A DNA stretch of 64,000 bases from Azospirillum sp. B510 (lineage in GTDB: Bacteria; Pseudomonadota; Alphaproteobacteria; Azospirillales; Azospirillaceae): positions 835,001 through 899,000 of the forward strand of contig NC_013854.1 of assembly GCF_000010725.1 (NCBI RefSeq). Reading direction: 5' to 3'. Below the pieces are notes generated by a model, which saw only the letters and a program-made list of their open reading frames with translations, did not search any database and had not been told where the DNA came from. How positions within the stretch are numbered: the first letter of the stretch is position 1; each line of letters opens with the position of its first letter. Position numbers and translations under genes: made by a program. Below, one piece after another: positions 17,646 through 25,665 of this stretch.

Positions 17646-18014
17646 CCGCCGCTTCGCACCGGGGATGTTCCCGGCGGCGCGGCAACTGCTCGGCGAATGT
17701 GCATGGAATATGTTGGAGATTCGATAGTTTCGGATCTGATCTGGCGTTTTTTGCGACATTAAGGAATTTTTGTTGCGAATTTGTGGAGAATTCATATTGT
17801 CTGGTCAAAACATGAGTCGCTTGGCGACAGTCCGCTGAGCAACCAAACGCCAGCCTGCCTTCTGTTTCAGCATGCTAACCGGATGACAAATCTGAAAAAT
17901 CGGGTGCGTGCGGGGCGTCTGCGGCCAGGTGTCGCGGAAACCGTGGGGATGGACGCCCGCGGGCCACGCCGGGAATGTTGGCACGGTTTTTGATAAAGGA
18001 AACTAGGGACGGTC
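17646..18014 (+). other. AT-rich intergenic region before the soluble chemoreceptor
   Basis: The gap is AT-rich between about 17700 and 17815, in contrast to its surroundings, and probably contains the promoter of the next gene. I could not assign definite -35/-10 or sigma-54 elements: a TGGC...TTGC-like string near 17740 has the wrong spacing. No gene is visible. Confidence 0.4.
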
Positions 18015-19061
18015 ATGACGGGGGACAACACGATGAGCATGGCGGGCACCGATCTGTTCGAGCTGTCGCGGGGTGTGCTGGATGTCGCGTCAAAGAAGGT
18101 GTCCTTGATCGAGGACATCACCCGGCGCACCAAGATGCTGGCCATGAACGCCTTGATCGAGGCGGCGCGGGCCGGCGACGCCGGGCGCGGTTTCGCCGTC
18201 GTCGCCAACGAGGTTTCGGAGATCTCGACCCAGGTCAACAGCATCACCAAGGAGCTGCGGTCGGAGATCGTCGCCCGCGTCGATCATCTGACCACCACCG
18301 GCAGCGCCATGGTGCAGGAGATGCACGGCAAGCGGCTGGCCGACCTGTCGCTCAACATGATCGAGATCATCGACCGCAACCTGTATGAGCGGTCCTGCGA
18401 CGTCCGCTGGTGGGCGACCGACAGCGCGGTCGTCGATTGCGCCGCCGACCCGACGGAGGAGGCCCGCCGCCACGCCTCGCGCCGGCTGGGCGTCATCCTG
18501 GAATCCTACACCGTCTATCTCGACCTCTGGATCGCCGACCGCAACGGCACGGTGATCGCCAACGGCCGGCCCGACCGTTATCCCGGCGCCCGCGGCGCCA
18601 ACGTGTCGGACGAGCCCTGGTTCCGCCAGGCGTTGGCCACCCGCAATGGCGGCGAGTTCACCGTCGGCGACGTCGCCCGCAATCGCGGCCTCGATGACCG
18701 CGTCGTCGCCACCTACGCCACCGCCATCCGCCGCGACGGCGAGGCGGACGGCGACTCGATCGGCGTGCTCGGCATCTTCTTCGACTGGGAGCCGCAGGCC
18801 GCCGCGGTGGTCGAGGGCGTGCGGCTTGAGGCCGGCGAGCGCGAGCGGTCGCGCTGCCTGCTGCTCGACGCCCGTCATCGGATCATCGCCTCGTCCGATG
18901 GCCGTGGCCTGCTGACGGAGGTTGTGCCGCTGCGCCGCAATTCCGGCGGCATGGGCCATTACATCGACGACAAGGACCGTCTGGTCGGCTATGCCTTGAC
19001 CCCCGGCTACGAGACCTACAAGGGGCTGGGCTGGTACGGGGTCATCATCCAGGACCGGTGA
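18015..19061 (+). CDS. Soluble chemoreceptor-like protein with reversed order: MCP signalling segment then Cache-like domain
   Basis: A 348-residue protein without membrane helices or signal peptide. Residues about 15-85 are a shortened MCP signalling hairpin (IEDITRRTKMLAMNALIEAARAGDAGRGFAVVANEVSEIS). Residues about 130-340 form a Cache/PDC-like sensor (YTVYLDLWIADRNGTVIANGRPDRYPG, DEPWFRQALATRNGGEFTVGDV, and VGYALTPGYETYKGLGWYGVIIQ at the end). Usual chemoreceptors have the sensor first and a long signalling stalk. The protein could join receptor arrays as a cytosolic module or act as a regulator of CheA. I do not know a characterised homologue. A second ATG at 18033 is possible. Confidence 0.75.
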   Translation: MTGDNTMSMAGTDLFELSRGVLDVASKKVSLIEDITRRTKMLAMNALIEAARAGDAGRGFAVVANEVSEISTQVNSITKELRSEIVARVDHLTTTGSAMVQEMHGKRLADLSLNMIEIIDRNLYERSCDVRWWATDSAVVDCAADPTEEARRHASRRLGVILESYTVYLDLWIADRNGTVIANGRPDRYPGARGANVSDEPWFRQALATRNGGEFTVGDVARNRGLDDRVVATYATAIRRDGEADGDSIGVLGIFFDWEPQAAAVVEGVRLEAGERERSRCLLLDARHRIIASSDGRGLLTEVVPLRRNSGGMGHYIDDKDRLVGYALTPGYETYKGLGWYGVIIQDR

Positions 19062-19090
19062 CGCGGGATCGTCAAGCCGGTCGCCTTCGA

Positions 19091-19123
19091 GAACAGGGCC
19101 GGGATACACTCCCGGCCCTGTTC
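19091..19123 (+). terminator. Terminator hairpin after the soluble chemoreceptor-like gene
   Basis: A perfect 13-bp stem (GAACAGGGCCGGG / CCCGGCCCTGTTC) with a 7-base loop lies 29 bases after the stop. The T-run is weak (CGTTTCG). Confidence 0.65.
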
Positions 19124-19142
19124 CGTTTCGGGATTCCAGAGC

Positions 19143-20135
19143 ATGCCGGCCCAGCGCCTGACCGTCAGCCGCGAGACCTTCCCCATCCGCGGCGCCTTCC
19201 GCATCTCGCGCGGCGCCAAGACCGAAGCCGCCGTCGTGGTGGCGGAGGTGACCGACGCTCTCCATCGCGGCCGCGGCGAATGCGTGCCCTACGCCCGCTA
19301 TGGCGAGAGCGTCGACGGCGTGGCCGCCGCGCTGGAGGCGATGGGCGATGCGGTGGCCGGCGGGCTCGACCGCGAGGCGCTGGCCCGGATGATGCCGCCG
19401 GGTGCCGCCCGCAACGCGCTGGACTGCGCCCTGTGGGACCTGGAGGCCAAGCGTGGCGGCGTTCCGGTCTGGCGGCTCGCCGGTCTGGCCGAACCGCCGG
19501 GGCCGCTGGTCACCTGCTACACGTTGAGCGTCGACGCGCCCGAGGCGATGGCGGCGGCGGCGCGCGAGCGGGCGCCGCGCCATCCGCTGCTGAAGATGAA
19601 GCTGACGGGGGAGGGCGACCTCGACCGGGTCCGCGCCGTCCGCGCCGCCGCTCCCGCCGTACGGCTGGTGGTCGACGCCAACGAGGGCTGGACGCTGGAG
19701 CAGCTGCGCGGCTTCGCTCCCGTCCTCGCCGGGCTGGGCGTGGAAATGATCGAGCAGCCGCTGCCCGCCGGCCGGGACGAGGCCCTGCGAGGCATCGATT
19801 GTCCGGTGCCGCTGGGCGCCGACGAGTCCTGCCACGGGCTGGAGTCGCTCGACCGGCTGCGCGGGCTCTACCGGGTGGTGAATGTCAAGCTCGACAAGAC
19901 CGGCGGCCTGACCGAGGCGCTGGCGATGACGCGGGCCGCCCACGCCTTGGGCTTCGAGGTGATGGTCGGCTGCATGGTCGCCACTTCGCTGGCGATGGCG
20001 CCGGCCATGCTGGTCGGGCAGGGCGCGCGCTATGTCGACCTCGACGGCCCGCTGCTGCTGGCCCGCGACCGCGAGCCGGGGCTGATCTATGACGGCGCGC
20101 TGGTCCAGCCGCCGCCGCCGGAGCTGTGGGGGTAG
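19143..20135 (+). CDS. Dipeptide epimerase / N-acetyl-glutamate racemase-like enolase-superfamily enzyme
   Basis: A 330-residue enolase-superfamily protein of the muconate lactonizing subgroup, closest to L-Ala-D/L-Glu epimerases (YcjG/DgcA type). Visible catalytic elements are the KMKL lysine pair (about residue 155), metal ligands in DANEGW, IEQPLP and GADES, and the opposite-face lysine in VNVKLDKTGG. Such enzymes epimerise the glutamate of murein dipeptides during cell-wall recycling; some alphaproteobacterial members racemise N-acetyl-glutamate instead. The gene is solitary and convergent with the pterin dehydratase gene, 12 bases away. Confidence 0.85.
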   Translation: MPAQRLTVSRETFPIRGAFRISRGAKTEAAVVVAEVTDALHRGRGECVPYARYGESVDGVAAALEAMGDAVAGGLDREALARMMPPGAARNALDCALWDLEAKRGGVPVWRLAGLAEPPGPLVTCYTLSVDAPEAMAAAARERAPRHPLLKMKLTGEGDLDRVRAVRAAAPAVRLVVDANEGWTLEQLRGFAPVLAGLGVEMIEQPLPAGRDEALRGIDCPVPLGADESCHGLESLDRLRGLYRVVNVKLDKTGGLTEALAMTRAAHALGFEVMVGCMVATSLAMAPAMLVGQGARYVDLDGPLLLARDREPGLIYDGALVQPPPPELWG

Positions 20136-20147
20136 TCCCGCTTCGCG

Positions 20148-20558
20148 TCACGCCCCCTGCACATAGGGCGGCGGGGGCGTCCCCACCGACGCGGGCACGA
20201 AGGGCGCGTCGGCCAGCCCGTCCACCTTGGCGGCCATGACGAAATCATTCTCGTGCAGACCCCTGATCTTGTGGGTCCAGAAGGCGACGGAGCAATGGCC
20301 CCAGCCATAGCGGATTTCGGCATGATGCCCTTCCGCCTCGCACAGGGTGCCGACCTGGACGGCGAAGGCCTGGGCCTGGGCGAAGTCGGGGAAGGTGAAG
20401 GCGCGCTCGATGCGGTCGGGCTCCTCCTTCAGGACCCAGCCCGGCACCTGCACCAGATAGGAGGCGGCCATGGCGCGGTCCATCGGCGGGATCCCGCCGC
20501 GGCAGGGCTCGCAGCTCTTGCCGGCCAGATCCTGCGTCGTCGGCGCTTGCGATGTCAT
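20148..20558 (-). CDS. phhB: 4a-hydroxytetrahydrobiopterin dehydratase (pterin-4-alpha-carbinolamine dehydratase)
   Basis: A 136-residue protein. The active-site pattern EGHHAEIRYGWGHCSVAFWTHKIRGLHENDFVMAAKVD is characteristic of PhhB/PCD, which dehydrates the carbinolamine formed by aromatic amino acid hydroxylases. The N-terminus has a Cys pair (SCEPC) seen in many bacterial members. No phenylalanine hydroxylase gene is nearby, so the role could equally be in another pterin pathway. It has no operon partner. Confidence 0.9.
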   Translation of the reverse strand: MTSQAPTTQDLAGKSCEPCRGGIPPMDRAMAASYLVQVPGWVLKEEPDRIERAFTFPDFAQAQAFAVQVGTLCEAEGHHAEIRYGWGHCSVAFWTHKIRGLHENDFVMAAKVDGLADAPFVPASVGTPPPPYVQGA

Positions 20559-20751
20559 CCCGATCTCTCCCCTGTTGGTAGGTTGGGCGCTATGGCTTCA
20601 TGTCTGGCGATCGGAGCAACGCTTCAAATCGATTCCGATTTTACGCGATCCGATCTAGAAGCTTACGCCCACAAGCTTGGGGGCGCCGTGCCGCTTCGGC
20701 AAGCCCGGCGCCCCGTCCGCGCCCGCCAGACGCGTTTTTGGAAGCGATCCG

Positions 20752-21357
20752 ATGACCGACCCGCGCACCGACCTGCCTTTCGCCGATTACCAGTATCCGA
20801 CGCGGCCGGTGGACGGGCCGCGCCTCGCCATCGTCGGCGAGGCGCCGGGGGCGGAGGAGGCGCGGCGGGGTCGTCCCTTCGTCGGGCGCAGCGGCAAGCT
20901 GCTGGACGACTCGCTGGCGGCGGTGGGGATCGAGCGGGCCGAATGCCTCGTCGCCAACGTCTTCCGCCATCAGCCGCCCGGCAACAAGGTCGGCCACTTC
21001 TTCTCCTCGCGCGCCCGCGCCCGCAAGGAGGGGCGGGAGATCGACGAGAGCTGGGGCGCCTTCGGCACCTCGGACCGGCTGCTGGCCGATTTCGCCGGCG
21101 AGATCGAGCATCTGCGCGCTACCCTGGCCGACTACCGCCCGTCGGTGATCGTCGCGCTGGGCCGCACGCCCACCTGGGCGCTGACCGGCGAGAACGGCAT
21201 CCTGCAACTGCGCGGCAGGATCCTGCCCTGCCGCCTGCTGGCGGGGGTGGAGGTGGTGCCGACCTTCCACCCCAGCTATCTGCTGCGCGGCCAGCTGGTG
21301 GAGCAGCCGACCTTCCTGGCCGACCTGCGGCTGGCCGTGTCGCGCCTCAGCCGTTAG
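20752..21357 (+). CDS. Uracil-DNA glycosylase superfamily protein
   Basis: A 201-residue protein. Motif A, GEAPGAEEARRGRPFVGRSGKLLDD, and motif B-like FHPSYLL place it in the UDG superfamily near families 4 and 5. These enzymes remove uracil or deaminated bases from DNA. The four cysteines that hold the Fe-S cluster of family 4 are not evident: only isolated cysteines are present, so the exact family and activity are open. The ATG at 20752 has GGAAG upstream. Its last 11 bases overlap the end of the convergent methyltransferase gene. Confidence 0.75.
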   Translation: MTDPRTDLPFADYQYPTRPVDGPRLAIVGEAPGAEEARRGRPFVGRSGKLLDDSLAAVGIERAECLVANVFRHQPPGNKVGHFFSSRARARKEGREIDESWGAFGTSDRLLADFAGEIEHLRATLADYRPSVIVALGRTPTWALTGENGILQLRGRILPCRLLAGVEVVPTFHPSYLLRGQLVEQPTFLADLRLAVSRLSR

Positions 21358-22006
21358 GAAGAAGACGCCAGATCGTGGTTTCGCGCGCCTCGCGGTCCTC
21401 CAACTCCAGAGAGGTCGGGACGGTGTAGGTCGCGACCTTCTCGACTCCGCTTCCGGGGAAATAGGCGCGGCCGGGATCGCCCAGCAGGACCAGCGTACCG
21501 GTGGCGGCCACCCCGCGCAGCCAGGCGGTCACCCGTTCCGCCATCGGCCGCTCGTAACAGACGTCGCCGGCCAGAACGACATCGATGCCCGGCAGCGGCC
21601 GGCCGACCAGATCGGCGCTGACCGGCTTCACCTCCACCCCGTTGGCCTCGGCGTTCAGCGCGATGGCGGCCAGCGAGAAGCGGTCGATGTCGCAGGATTG
21701 CACCCGCGCCGCTCCCGCCATCATCGCGGCGATGCCGACCAGCCCGGTGCCTGCGGCAAAATCGAGCACCGACCTGCCGGCAACCAGCTCGGGCCGGTCG
21801 AGCAGCAGCCGCGCCACCGCCTGTCCGCCCGGCCAAGCGAAAGCCCAGTATGGCGGTGGCAAATTCGTGGCGGCCAAGGTCTCCTCGGTCGCCTCCCAGA
21901 GCGGCGTCACCTCGGTGGCAAGATGAAGCTTGATTTCCGGCAGCAAAGGCGTGGTTGTCAGCGCCGTGTTGTCGCGGACGAAATCTGATGGGGATGCGTT
22001 GTTCAT
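21347..22006 (-). CDS. Class I SAM-dependent methyltransferase, ETFB lysine methyltransferase (METTL20)-like
   Basis: A 219-residue Rossmann-fold methyltransferase. PPPYWAFAWPGGQAVARLLLD and VLDFAAGTGLVGIAAMMAGAARVQSCDID form the SAM pocket; LAGDVCYE and LLGDPGRAYFP follow; the C-terminus is YTVPTSLELEDREARETTIWRL. This set matches bacterial relatives of METTL20, which methylate lysines of the beta subunit of electron transfer flavoprotein near its recognition loop, and is distinct from the ribosomal L11 enzyme PrmA. The start at 22006 gives the compact family form. The gene is divergent from the CHAP gene, with a palindrome between them. Confidence 0.75.
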   Translation of the reverse strand: MNNASPSDFVRDNTALTTTPLLPEIKLHLATEVTPLWEATEETLAATNLPPPYWAFAWPGGQAVARLLLDRPELVAGRSVLDFAAGTGLVGIAAMMAGAARVQSCDIDRFSLAAIALNAEANGVEVKPVSADLVGRPLPGIDVVLAGDVCYERPMAERVTAWLRGVAATGTLVLLGDPGRAYFPGSGVEKVATYTVPTSLELEDREARETTIWRLLPNG

Positions 22007-22054
22007 ACGAGGATTCCCAGGGGGCTCCGCTGTTGCGGGAGGGGCGGGTGACGG

Positions 22055-22080
22055 CGTTTGAATGTTACACATTTCAAACG
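22055..22080. promoter_or_regulatory. Palindrome in the divergent region before the CHAP protein gene
   Basis: CGTTTGAATGT and ACATTTCAAACG form a near-perfect inverted repeat (one extra base in one arm) around a 3-base centre. It lies between two divergent genes and could be a repressor or activator site for either. No regulator is known. Confidence 0.45.
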
Positions 22081-22148
22081 GTGTAGACACAGCCGCGAAC
22101 CCGTGTTACCCGTTTCTTCCAGGGGAACACAGAGGAATTGGGGGAGTC

Positions 22149-22991
22149 ATGCGGCAGAGGGGAACCGCCATCGGCCTTTCGTTTGCGGCTTTGATCGCGT
22201 TGAGCCCCCTTGCCGTGTCGACGGCCTCCGCACAGGACGGCAATTGCGTCCGCACCGTCCGCTCGATTTCCGACTTCACGATCCGCGGCGATGCCTGGAC
22301 CTGGTGGGATCATGCTGCCGGCCAGTATGAGCGCGAACACCGCCCGGCCATCGGTTCCGTCCTCGTCTTCAAGCGCGGCGGCCATATGCGCCGCGGCCAT
22401 GTCTCGCTGGTCAGCGCGGTGATCGACCGCCGCACCATCGAGGTCGACCATAGCTGGATCGACGGCGACGGTCTGCGCCGCGGCATGCGGGTGGTCGATG
22501 TGTCCCGCAACAATGACTGGTCCGCCGTCCGTGTCTGGCACGAGCCGACCGACCAGCTCGGCATGCGCGTCTATGCCGCCTATGGCTTCATCCTGCCGGA
22601 CGGCGAGTCGGAGGCCCCGCGTGGCGGCCGCATGCTGGACGCCGGCGACCGCGGCATGGACCAGGGCTTCGCCAGCAGCCCGCGCGGCCGCGTCAAGGCC
22701 GATGGACCGCGCATGATGCAGGCCTCGCTGCAACCGCAGAAGGGCCACATGGTTTCAATTCCGGGCCGCAAGCCGCAGAGCCTGTCGGCCACCGCCGTCG
22801 CCTCCCGTACCCCGCAGAAGCCGCAGCGCATCGATGTCGCGGTTCTGCCGGCGCGCAAGCCGGCCGGCGCGCATGTCGTGCCGGTGACGGTCGCCGAACT
22901 GCCCAGCGGCCCGCATCGCGCCGCCGCCCCTGTGCGCAAGCCGGGTGTCGCCAATTCTGTCCCCCAGATGGCTGAGACCGGTGAACGTTGA
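22149..22991 (+). CDS. Secreted CHAP-domain protein with basic proline-rich tail
   Basis: A 280-residue exported protein. An N-terminal signal peptide (RGTAIGLSFAALIALSPLAVSTASA) is followed by a CHAP-like amidase domain (about residues 30-150; NCVRTVRSISDFTIRGDAWTWW, GSVLVFKRGGHMRRGHVSLVSAV, IEVDHSWID). The usual catalytic Cys and His of CHAP amidases can be matched to C34 and the HVSLV histidine. The remaining 130 residues are Arg/Lys/Pro-rich and of low complexity, possibly cell-wall binding. It probably cleaves peptidoglycan peptides. GGGGGAG precedes the ATG at 22149. Confidence 0.75.
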   Translation: MRQRGTAIGLSFAALIALSPLAVSTASAQDGNCVRTVRSISDFTIRGDAWTWWDHAAGQYEREHRPAIGSVLVFKRGGHMRRGHVSLVSAVIDRRTIEVDHSWIDGDGLRRGMRVVDVSRNNDWSAVRVWHEPTDQLGMRVYAAYGFILPDGESEAPRGGRMLDAGDRGMDQGFASSPRGRVKADGPRMMQASLQPQKGHMVSIPGRKPQSLSATAVASRTPQKPQRIDVAVLPARKPAGAHVVPVTVAELPSGPHRAAAPVRKPGVANSVPQMAETGER

Positions 22992-23017
22992 GCGGAGTGT
23001 CCGTCAATAGTTCAGGG

Positions 23018-23044
23018 AGGGCGGGGCTTTGCTCCGCCCTTTTT
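23018..23044 (+). terminator. Rho-independent terminator of the CHAP gene
   Basis: A 7-bp GC stem (AGGGCGG / CCGCCCT) is followed by TTTTGTTT, 27 bases after the stop codon. Confidence 0.8.
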
Positions 23045-23115
23045 GTTTGCGGCCATTATGTTTGCGCGGGCCGGCTGGCATGCGCCTCCGCCGGGCCCGC
23101 GCCAATCTTCCCGGT

Positions 23116-24063
23116 TTAGATCTTCCCGGCCAGGATCGCCGCCAGCACCAGCCAGCCGAACCAGCGGTTGGACTTGAACTTCTCCAGGCAGTCGCCCTGA
23201 TCGTCGGGCCGCCAGGTCGCGACCTGCCAGGCCAGTTGCAGCGCCGCCAGCGACAGCACCGGCAGGAACAGCCCGCCGAGGCCCGCCAGACGCCCGGCGA
23301 TGCCGATGCCGACATAGGTCAGCGTGTAGAAGCCGTAGATCCAGATCTTGCTTTGGTCGCCCAGGCGCAGCGCGGTGGACTTCACGCCGATACGGGCATC
23401 GTCCTCCTTGTCCTGATGGGCGTAGATGGTGTCATAGCCCAGCGTCCAGGCGATGCCCGTCACATAAAGCGCCAGCGCCGGCCAGCCGACGTCGCTCCGC
23501 ACCGTGGCCCAGCCCAACAGGGCGCCCCAGTTGAAGGTCAGCCCCAGGAAGGCCTGCGGCCACCAGGTGATGCGCTTCATCAGCGGATAGGTGAAGACCA
23601 GCAGCAGCGACAGCACACCCAGCCCGATGGCGGTCATCCCCAGTTGAAGCAGGACCAGCAGCGACACCAGAAGCTGGGTGGCCAGGAAGGCCAGCGCCTG
23701 CCGCACCGACACCTGTCCGGACGGGATCGGGCGCGAGCGGGTGCGCTCGACCATCGCGTCGAACTTGCGGTCGAGGATGTCGTTGACGGTGCAGCCGGCG
23801 CCCCGCATCAGCACCGCGCCGACGCCAAACAGCGCCATCAGCCACAGCAGCGACGGCCAGTCCCGGAAAGGCTGCGGCATGGCCAGCGCCAGGCTCCACC
23901 AACAGGGAAACAGCAGCAGCCAGGTTCCGATCGGGCGGTCGAGCCGCGCGAGCGTGACATAAGGGCGCAGGCGGGCCGGAATCCGGCGGGCGATCCAGCC
24001 ATCCTGGCGGATATCGGTGTAGCCGGACTGGGGCAGAGTCGGGCCGGAGAATGCTGTGGGCAT
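23116..24063 (-). CDS. ubiA: 4-hydroxybenzoate octaprenyltransferase
   Basis: A 315-residue integral membrane prenyltransferase with about eight or nine helices. Both Asp-rich substrate motifs are present: NDILDRKFD (near residue 95) and YDTIYAHQDKEDD (near residue 212). It attaches the polyprenyl tail to 4-hydroxybenzoate in ubiquinone biosynthesis at the inner membrane. Length and motif spacing match proteobacterial UbiA. It is a single gene, not linked here to other ubi genes. Confidence 0.95.
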   Translation of the reverse strand: MPTAFSGPTLPQSGYTDIRQDGWIARRIPARLRPYVTLARLDRPIGTWLLLFPCWWSLALAMPQPFRDWPSLLWLMALFGVGAVLMRGAGCTVNDILDRKFDAMVERTRSRPIPSGQVSVRQALAFLATQLLVSLLVLLQLGMTAIGLGVLSLLLVFTYPLMKRITWWPQAFLGLTFNWGALLGWATVRSDVGWPALALYVTGIAWTLGYDTIYAHQDKEDDARIGVKSTALRLGDQSKIWIYGFYTLTYVGIGIAGRLAGLGGLFLPVLSLAALQLAWQVATWRPDDQGDCLEKFKSNRWFGWLVLAAILAGKI

Positions 24064-24328
24064 GACGGCGGTGCTTCCGCTGTGCTATGGAGATGACGGA
24101 ACGGGCGATGGCGGCGAGGGTATCGGGCCGCCACCGGCGCGGCAAGCGTGGCGCGCCAGATGTTATGCGCCAAGTGTGGTGCGCCATCGGACGGAGAAGC
24201 GGGTTCCGGTGGTGGTGCGGCGAAAGGCACCGCCGTGGACCGTCGAGATTGCAGTTCCGGGACTTGCACGCGCCAAAATCGTACCAATACTGTTTCTTAG
24301 TTTGAACTTCAGTGGTTTGCAATCCTAA

Positions 24329-24718
24329 ATGGACCTGAGCGCAACACCGGACCGTTTCGCCATCGTCATCGATGACGAGTCGATCATATTGGCCGGGATG
24401 GAGATCATGCTGGACACCTGGGGCTATCAGGTGCTGGCCGCCGAGGATGTCGAAACCATCCTGGCGAAGCTGCCCGGCTGTCCGGTTCCAAATGTGATCC
24501 TGTCCGATTACCGGCTGCGCGACGGCTGGTCCGGCATCACCGCCGTGCGGGCGGTACGCGAGGCCTGCGGTGCGGCCATCCCCGCCATCATCCTGACCGG
24601 CGACACCGGGGCGGAGCTGCTGGCCGCGGCCCAGGCCGACGGCATCCGCATCCTGCACAAGCCGGTGCAGCCCAACGACCTGCGCCGACGGATCGACGCC
24701 CTGATCGCCGCCGCCTGA
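24329..24718 (+). CDS. Single-domain response regulator (CheY-like receiver)
   Basis: A 129-residue protein consisting only of a receiver domain. The acidic pocket is D15-D16, the phospho-acceptor is D60 (VILSDYRL), with T90 (LTGDT) and K111 (HKP) completing the switch. There is no output domain. The YRLRDGWSGI segment recalls receivers associated with hybrid kinases and LuxR-type systems rather than CheY proper. No kinase is adjacent; the orphan kinase at 951-3008 is a conceivable but unsupported partner. Confidence 0.88.
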   Translation: MDLSATPDRFAIVIDDESIILAGMEIMLDTWGYQVLAAEDVETILAKLPGCPVPNVILSDYRLRDGWSGITAVRAVREACGAAIPAIILTGDTGAELLAAAQADGIRILHKPVQPNDLRRRIDALIAAA

Positions 24719-24837
24719 CCGGACCTTCCCCTGCGTTGCCTCCGGCCTTGCCCATACCCGCATGGCTGGTGTCTGGCCTGCTGACTTGTCCACCCGCGGC
24801 CGGCTATAGTCGGCGCCGCCCCGCGGAGACGAAGACC

Positions 24838-25617
24838 ATGGCCGACCCGATCAAGACCCGCCTCTATGTCGACAGCCCGCTGGCCGAAGGCCAGTCGGTC
24901 GGGCTCGATCATGAGCGCGCCCATTTCCTGCGCCATGTCCTGCGGCTGGACCGCGGCGACGCGGTCGCCGTGTTCAATGGCCGCGACGGCGAATGGCGGG
25001 CGGTGATCGACGGGTTCGGCAAGGGCTGGTGCTCGCTGACCCTGGCCGAACAGCGCCGCGAACAGGACACCGGCCCCGACCTGTGGCTGGTCTTCGCGCC
25101 GCTGAAGAAGGGGCGCATCGATTTCGTCGCCGAAAAGGCGACGGAGATGGGAGTGTCCCGCCTCTGTCCGGTCTTCACCCGCCGCACCGATCCCAACCGC
25201 GTCAATCTCGACCGGCTGCGCGCCAACGCGGTGGAGGCGGCCGAACAGTGCGAGCGGCTCAGCGTGCCGGACCTGGCCGACGCGCTGCCGCTGGACCGCG
25301 CGCTGGCCGCCTGGCCGGCCGAGCGCCGGCTCTATCTGTGCGCCGAGGCGGGGGCCGCCCGTCCCATCGCCGAGGTGCTGCGCGACGCCGCCGCCGGACC
25401 GGCGGCTCTGCTGGTCGGGCCGGAGGGTGGCTTCGACCAGTCGGAACTTGACGAACTCGCCAAACTCCCCTTTGTTGTTCCGGTGGGGTTGGGTCCGCGT
25501 ATCCTGCGGGCCGATACGGCGGTGGTGGCGGCGCTGGCTTGTTGGCAGTCCTTGGCCGGGGATTGGACTGCCGGGGGAAGCGACCGGCGTCCGCCTTTCC
25601 GCGCGCCGAGCCCTTAA
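24838..25617 (+). CDS. rsmE: 16S rRNA (uracil-1498-N3)-methyltransferase
   Basis: A 259-residue SPOUT-class methyltransferase. It has an N-terminal PUA-like part (RLYVDSPLAEGQ, HFLRHVLRLDRGDAVAVFNG) and the SPOUT knot near the C-terminus with LLVGPEGGFDQSELD and LGPRILRADTAVVAALA, both diagnostic of RsmE. It methylates U1498 in the 30S decoding region. The ATG at 24838 has GGAG upstream. It immediately precedes gshA and may be co-transcribed with it. Confidence 0.95.
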   Translation: MADPIKTRLYVDSPLAEGQSVGLDHERAHFLRHVLRLDRGDAVAVFNGRDGEWRAVIDGFGKGWCSLTLAEQRREQDTGPDLWLVFAPLKKGRIDFVAEKATEMGVSRLCPVFTRRTDPNRVNLDRLRANAVEAAEQCERLSVPDLADALPLDRALAAWPAERRLYLCAEAGAARPIAEVLRDAAAGPAALLVGPEGGFDQSELDELAKLPFVVPVGLGPRILRADTAVVAALACWQSLAGDWTAGGSDRRPPFRAPSP

Positions 25618-25665
25618 CCGGCCGTCATCCGGCCGTTCCTCCGTCCACTTCCCGCGAGAGACTTC

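Noticed and set aside
17735..17755. Sigma-54 promoter before the soluble chemoreceptor gene (TGGC...TTGC)
   Set aside because: The GG and GC pairs are 8 rather than 10 bases apart, which sigma-54 does not accept.
24838..25617. Fusion or shared function of rsmE with gshA
   Set aside because: The genes are adjacent, but products and motifs are complete and separate; 48 bases lie between them.
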